Source of the DNA: Sphingomonas sp. UBA978
Lineage (GTDB): Bacteria; Pseudomonadota; Alphaproteobacteria; Sphingomonadales; Sphingomonadaceae
Assembly (NCBI RefSeq): GCF_002292295.1
Contig: NZ_DBBS01000015.1
Span: forward strand, 124,231 to 188,230
Direction of reading: 5' to 3'
DNA length: 64,000 nt
Below the pieces are notes generated by a model. The model saw only the letters and a list, made by a program, of their open reading frames with translations. It was not told where the DNA came from and did not search any database. Position 1 is the stretch's first letter, and each line of letters opens with the position of its first letter. Shown here piece by piece: positions 60,661-64,000 of this stretch. The position numbers were made by a program, and so were the translations under genes.

Positions 60661-62747
60661 TGCGGCGCTCGCCCAAGATCGTCACCGAGGCGATGCAGGC
60701 CTACAGCTTCTCGCGCCGCGCTTGGCTGCTCGGCACCGCGCAGGCGGGCGTCGGCGTGCTGCTGGCGGGCCGAATGGGCTGGCTCGCGATCGCGCAGAAC
60801 GAAAAATACAATCTTCTGGCGGAGAGCAATCGCGTCAACCTGACGATGATTCCGCCCCGCCGCGGCTGGATCGTCGATCGCCACGGCGCGCCGATCGCAA
60901 ACAACCGCACCGATTTCCGCGTCGACATCATTCCCGACCGGCTGGAGGAGGAGGACCGCGTCCTCACCCTGCTCGCCCGCCTGCTCGCGCTGCCGCCCGA
61001 GGAGGTCGAGCGCATCCGCATCGACCTGAAGGGCGCGGCCGGCTTCCAGCCCGTACAGGTCGCCGAGAACATCAGCTGGGACCGGTTCGCCGCTGTCAGC
61101 CTGCGCCAGCCCGAACTGCCCGGCGTCGCGCCGACCCGCGGCTTCGCGCGTGCCTATCCCGCCGGCGCCGCGGTCGCGCATCTCACCGGCTATGTCGGCG
61201 CCGCCAACGCCGAACAGTTCAAGGAAACGCACGACCCCCTGCTCGTCACCCCCGGCTTCAAGCTCGGCAAGGACGGCCTCGAAAAGCAGCTCGAAAAGAC
61301 GCTGCGCGGCACGCCCGGGGCGAAGCGCGTCGAGGTGACCGCGCGCGGCAAGGTCGTCGCCGAACTGCCGACCCGCGCCGACGTGCCGGGCAAGACGCAG
61401 CGGCTGACGATCGATGCCGGACTGCAGGAATATGCCGCGCGCCGGCTCGGCACCAATTCGGGCTCTGCGGTGGTGATGGACTGCCGCACCGGCGAGATGC
61501 TGGCGATGGTGTCGATGCCCGCCTACGACCCCAACAGCTTTTCGGACGGGATCAGCCATCTCGAATGGAAGATGCTGTCCGACGACGATCACGTGCCGCT
61601 GATGAACAAGGTGACGCAGGGCCTCTATCCGCCCGGATCGACGGTGAAGCCGATGAACGGGCTCGCGCTGCTGTCCGCGGGTGTCGGCGCGCACGATCGC
61701 ATCTTCTGTTCGGGGCAGATGCGGGTCGGCACCGGCGTCTTCCACTGCCACAAGCGCGGCGGCCACGGCCCGCTCGACCTCAAGGGCGCGATCGAGCAGA
61801 GCTGCGACATCTATTTCTTCGAAATGGTCCGCCGCCTCGGCTACGACAAGATCGCCCCGACCGCGCGCCTGCTCGGGCTGGGCGAGAAGTTCGACCTGCC
61901 GCTCGCCACGCAGCGCTACGGCACCGTCCCCGATTCGGCGTGGAAGCGGCGCAAGTACAAGACCAACTGGACGATCGCCGACGGCATCAACGCCTCGATC
62001 GGCCAGGGCTATGTTCTCGCCAATCCGTTGCAGCTGGCGGTGATGGCGGCACGGCTCGCCTCGGGCCGGGCGCTGCAACCCAGCCTGCTGAGCGATCACG
62101 TTCACCTCGACGTCCCGGCCCTGCCCTTCGCCTCCGAACATCTCGCGATCGTCCGCGACGCGATGTACGGCGTCGTCAACCAGGGCGGCACCGGCGGCGC
62201 GGCGCGACTGCTCATCCCCGGCGTCAGCCTCGCCGCCAAGACCGGCACCGCGCAGGTCCGCCGCATCACCATGGCCGAACGGCGCAGCACCGGCGTGCTC
62301 AAGAACGGGCAATTGCCCTTCAAGCTGCGCGACCATGCGCTGTTCGTCTGCTTCGCCCCCGCCGACAATCCGCGCTACGCCGCGGCGGTGGTGCTGGAGC
62401 ATAACGGCCATACCGTGCGCAACCTCGACACGCCGATGATCGGTCGCGACATCATGACCTGGCTGTTCGACCGCGACCGCGCGATCCGGAGCCTGGCCGA
62501 GGTCGAGCCGACCTGGGGCGGCGATATCGCGACGCGGATGACGGCGACGGCGAACGCCTATCGCGCCGCCCAGTCGCCCCCGCCCGCCGCCAACGCCACC
62601 AAGACCGACGGCGTCGTCCCGAGCGATTCGGCCGCGGTCGAGGCCGCCACCGCCCTCGCCAACCAGACCCAGGCGGCGCTCGCCCCCGACAGCACGCTCG
62701 GCAACAGCGTCGCCGAGGACGGCTCGACCGAACGGACCGAACCATGA
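60657..62747 (+). CDS. mrdA: Penicillin-binding protein 2 (peptidoglycan DD-transpeptidase)
   Basis: Cross-links side-wall peptidoglycan with RodA. About 696 residues, starting MMRRSPKIVTEAMQAYSFSR or at the next Met (60660). A single N-terminal membrane helix (LLGTAQAGVGVLLAGRMGWL) leads to the pedestal domain (VNLTMIPPRRGWIVDRHGAP). The active-site motifs are S-x-x-K in LYPPGSTVKPMNGLALLSAG, S-x-D in AIEQSCDIYFFEMVRRLG and KTG in LAAKTGTAQVRRITMAERR. A Thr/Ala-rich tail of about 70 residues ends the protein. The rodA start overlaps its stop by 4 nt. Confidence 0.96.
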   Translation: MMRRSPKIVTEAMQAYSFSRRAWLLGTAQAGVGVLLAGRMGWLAIAQNEKYNLLAESNRVNLTMIPPRRGWIVDRHGAPIANNRTDFRVDIIPDRLEEEDRVLTLLARLLALPPEEVERIRIDLKGAAGFQPVQVAENISWDRFAAVSLRQPELPGVAPTRGFARAYPAGAAVAHLTGYVGAANAEQFKETHDPLLVTPGFKLGKDGLEKQLEKTLRGTPGAKRVEVTARGKVVAELPTRADVPGKTQRLTIDAGLQEYAARRLGTNSGSAVVMDCRTGEMLAMVSMPAYDPNSFSDGISHLEWKMLSDDDHVPLMNKVTQGLYPPGSTVKPMNGLALLSAGVGAHDRIFCSGQMRVGTGVFHCHKRGGHGPLDLKGAIEQSCDIYFFEMVRRLGYDKIAPTARLLGLGEKFDLPLATQRYGTVPDSAWKRRKYKTNWTIADGINASIGQGYVLANPLQLAVMAARLASGRALQPSLLSDHVHLDVPALPFASEHLAIVRDAMYGVVNQGGTGGAARLLIPGVSLAAKTGTAQVRRITMAERRSTGVLKNGQLPFKLRDHALFVCFAPADNPRYAAAVVLEHNGHTVRNLDTPMIGRDIMTWLFDRDRAIRSLAEVEPTWGGDIATRMTATANAYRAAQSPPPAANATKTDGVVPSDSAAVEAATALANQTQAALAPDSTLGNSVAEDGSTERTEP

Positions 62748-63853
62748 ACCGCAGCGGCATCATTCCCGACCCGATCGCCCGCCTGCCGTGGCGCGTGCTG
62801 GGCCTGGTCGTCGCGATCGGCGTGTTCGGTCAGGTCGTCCTCTATTCGGCCGCGGGCGGCTCGCTCCAGCCCTGGGCGCTGTCGCAGGGCATCCGCTTCT
62901 TCGTGCTGCTCGGCGCCGCGCTGGCGCTGTCCTACGTCCCGGTCAGCTTCTGGCGCACCGCCGCGCTGCCGACCTATGTCGTCATCGTCATCGCGCTGGT
63001 GCTCGTCGAACTCGTCGGCGCGGTGCGCGGCGGCAGCCAGCGCTGGCTCGACGTCGGCATCCGCCTCCAGCCATCCGAATTCATGAAGCCCGCGATCGTG
63101 CTCGCCTGCGCGCGCTTCTACGACATGCTGCCGCCCAACGAGATCCGGCGGTTCGGCGCGATCTGGCCCGCCGCATTGCTGATCGGCATCCCGGCGGCGC
63201 TCATCATGAAACAGCCCGACCTCGGCACCGCGCTGATGGTCTGCGGCGGCGGCGTCATCGTCATATTCCTCGCCGGCGTGCCGATGCGGCTGTTCATCGG
63301 CGGCGCGCTCGGCCTCGCCATCGCGGTGCCGCTCGCCTTCAACTACGTGCTACACGACTACCAGCGCAACCGGGTGCTGATCTTCCTCGATCCCGAGAGC
63401 GACCCGCTCGGCACCGGCTATCACATCAGCCAGTCGAAGATCGCGATCGGATCGGGCGGGCTGTGGGGCAAGGGCTTCCTCAACGGCACGCAGAGCCACC
63501 TCGACTATCTGCCCGAGGGCCACACCGACTTCGTCTTCGCGACGATGGCGGAGGAATGGGGGCTGCTCGGCGGCTGCCTGCTCATCGTCGCCTTCCTCAT
63601 GGTCATCCGTTGGGGCGTCAACGTCGGGCAGCAGGCGACCACCCGCTTCGCCCGCCTGACCGCGGCGGGCCTCGCCACGACGATCTTCTTCTACGTCGCC
63701 ATCAACCTGTCGATGGTGATGGGCCTCGCCCCCGTCGTCGGCATCCCCCTCCCCCTCGTCAGCTTCGGCAGTTCAGCGCAGATGACGGTGCTGCTGTGCC
63801 TCGGCATCCTGATGTCGATCGACCGCCAGAACCGCCGCACCGTGCGCTGGTGA
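62744..63853 (+). CDS. rodA: Rod shape-determining peptidoglycan glycosyltransferase RodA
   Basis: SEDS-family polymerase working with PBP2. The 369-residue protein has about ten membrane segments; GAVRGGSQRWLDVGIRLQPS carries the conserved Trp and the Glu/Ser of the SEDS active site region (QPSEFMKPAIVLACARFYDM), KQPDLGTALMVCGGGVIVIF holds the catalytic-type Asp, and GLAPVVGIPLPLVSFGSSAQ is the C-terminal signature. It ends the elongasome operon; 115 bp downstream is a tRNA gene. Confidence 0.96.
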   Translation: MNRSGIIPDPIARLPWRVLGLVVAIGVFGQVVLYSAAGGSLQPWALSQGIRFFVLLGAALALSYVPVSFWRTAALPTYVVIVIALVLVELVGAVRGGSQRWLDVGIRLQPSEFMKPAIVLACARFYDMLPPNEIRRFGAIWPAALLIGIPAALIMKQPDLGTALMVCGGGVIVIFLAGVPMRLFIGGALGLAIAVPLAFNYVLHDYQRNRVLIFLDPESDPLGTGYHISQSKIAIGSGGLWGKGFLNGTQSHLDYLPEGHTDFVFATMAEEWGLLGGCLLIVAFLMVIRWGVNVGQQATTRFARLTAAGLATTIFFYVAINLSMVMGLAPVVGIPLPLVSFGSSAQMTVLLCLGILMSIDRQNRRTVRW

Positions 63854-63884
63854 CGCAAAAAATTGCCGCGGTGCAAAAAAGGGT

Positions 63885-63912
63885 TTGCATCATCCGAATC
63901 CACTGCTAATTG
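63885..63912 (+). promoter_or_regulatory. Probable promoter of the tRNA gene
   Basis: TTGCAT (63885-63890) and TAATTG (63907-63912) are separated by 16 bp and resemble -35 and -10 boxes. The start of transcription would fall near 63919, about 50 bp before the tRNA. Confidence 0.45.
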
Positions 63913-63968
63913 GCCTCCTCCCGACGGGGCCGGCGCCTCTCCAAAGCGCCATCAGACAGGCCGGTCAT

Positions 63969-64000
63969 GGACGCATAGCTCAGTTGGTAGAGCAGCTGAC
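63969..64000 (+). tRNA. 5' part of a tRNA gene, probably tRNA-Lys (truncated by window edge)
   Basis: GGACGCA is the acceptor-stem 5' strand, TAGCTCAGTTGGTAGAGCA is a complete D arm with the box A promoter-like consensus, and GCTGAC begins the anticodon stem. The window ends before the anticodon. The acceptor and anticodon-stem bases look like alphaproteobacterial tRNA-Lys, but the identity cannot be read here. Confidence 0.85.

Noticed and set aside
60156..62411. 751-codon open frame antisense to mreD and mrdA
   Set aside because: The sense strand encodes complete MreD and PBP2; the antisense product has shadow composition and no motif.

Overview
The window is about 64 kb of GC-rich chromosomal DNA from an alphaproteobacterium, most likely a Sphingomonas or close relative. 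This is inferred from the gene neighbourhoods (rpsB-tsf-pyrH-frr-uppS-cdsA-dxr; an Entner-Doudoroff cluster zwf-pgl-edd-glk-eda; cysG-DUF2849-cysI-DUF934-cysH), a large TonB-dependent receptor, an alphaproteobacterial LexA box and a ROSE-type RNA thermometer. It is core-genome sequence. I see no prophage, insertion sequence, CRISPR array or rRNA.

Layout. 1-5549 (minus): translation, nucleotide, isoprenoid and phospholipid genes rpsB, tsf, pyrH, frr, uppS, cdsA and the start of dxr. 5550-6120: a control region with a LexA box in a promoter spacer, a palindrome and a consensus DnaA box, ahead of a small membrane protein gene. 6059-7620 (minus): pssA and psd (phosphatidylethanolamine synthesis). 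7744-12113 (plus): icd, then a compact pyrimidine-degradation operon rutBCDA. 12191-22725: mixed accessory and housekeeping genes (a disordered hydrophilic protein, two glycosyltransferases, a PA0069-type radical SAM protein, a VOC protein, a DUF418 membrane protein, an alpha/beta hydrolase, SelO, AstD, and a divergent NmrA-like/HxlR pair).

22805-26804: assimilatory sulfate reduction and siroheme operon. 26820-34525: moaB, dnaE, an HdeD-like protein, then a minus-strand block of glutathione peroxidase, GNAT acetyltransferase, lolD and a lipoprotein-release permease. 34526-34991: no protein gene, but a set of strong hairpins that may be a small RNA. 34992-38210: a TonB receptor and an hsp20 gene with a heat-shock promoter and RNA thermometer. 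38257-42145: pyrG, secG, a MarR-type regulator, an SH3-only protein and argC. 42161-48021: Entner-Doudoroff genes.

48087-53436: an orphan STAS-like protein, mltG and fatty-acid synthesis genes (fabF, acpP, fabG, fabD), with a GxxExxY nuclease-fold cassette bounded by inverted repeats between fabG and fabD. 53643-55432: an RcnB-like protein and rpsF-rpsR-rplI. 55721-63853: a second STAS-like protein, mutL, and the rod-shape operon mreB-mreC-mreD-mrdA-rodA. The window ends inside a tRNA gene.

The observations most worth following up are the SOS-type promoter with a small membrane protein (5697-6120), the GxxExxY cassette with 27-bp terminal inverted repeats (52000-52445), the ROSE-like thermometer (37659-37742), the structured gene-free region (34559-34848), and the rut operon that lacks a flavin reductase gene.
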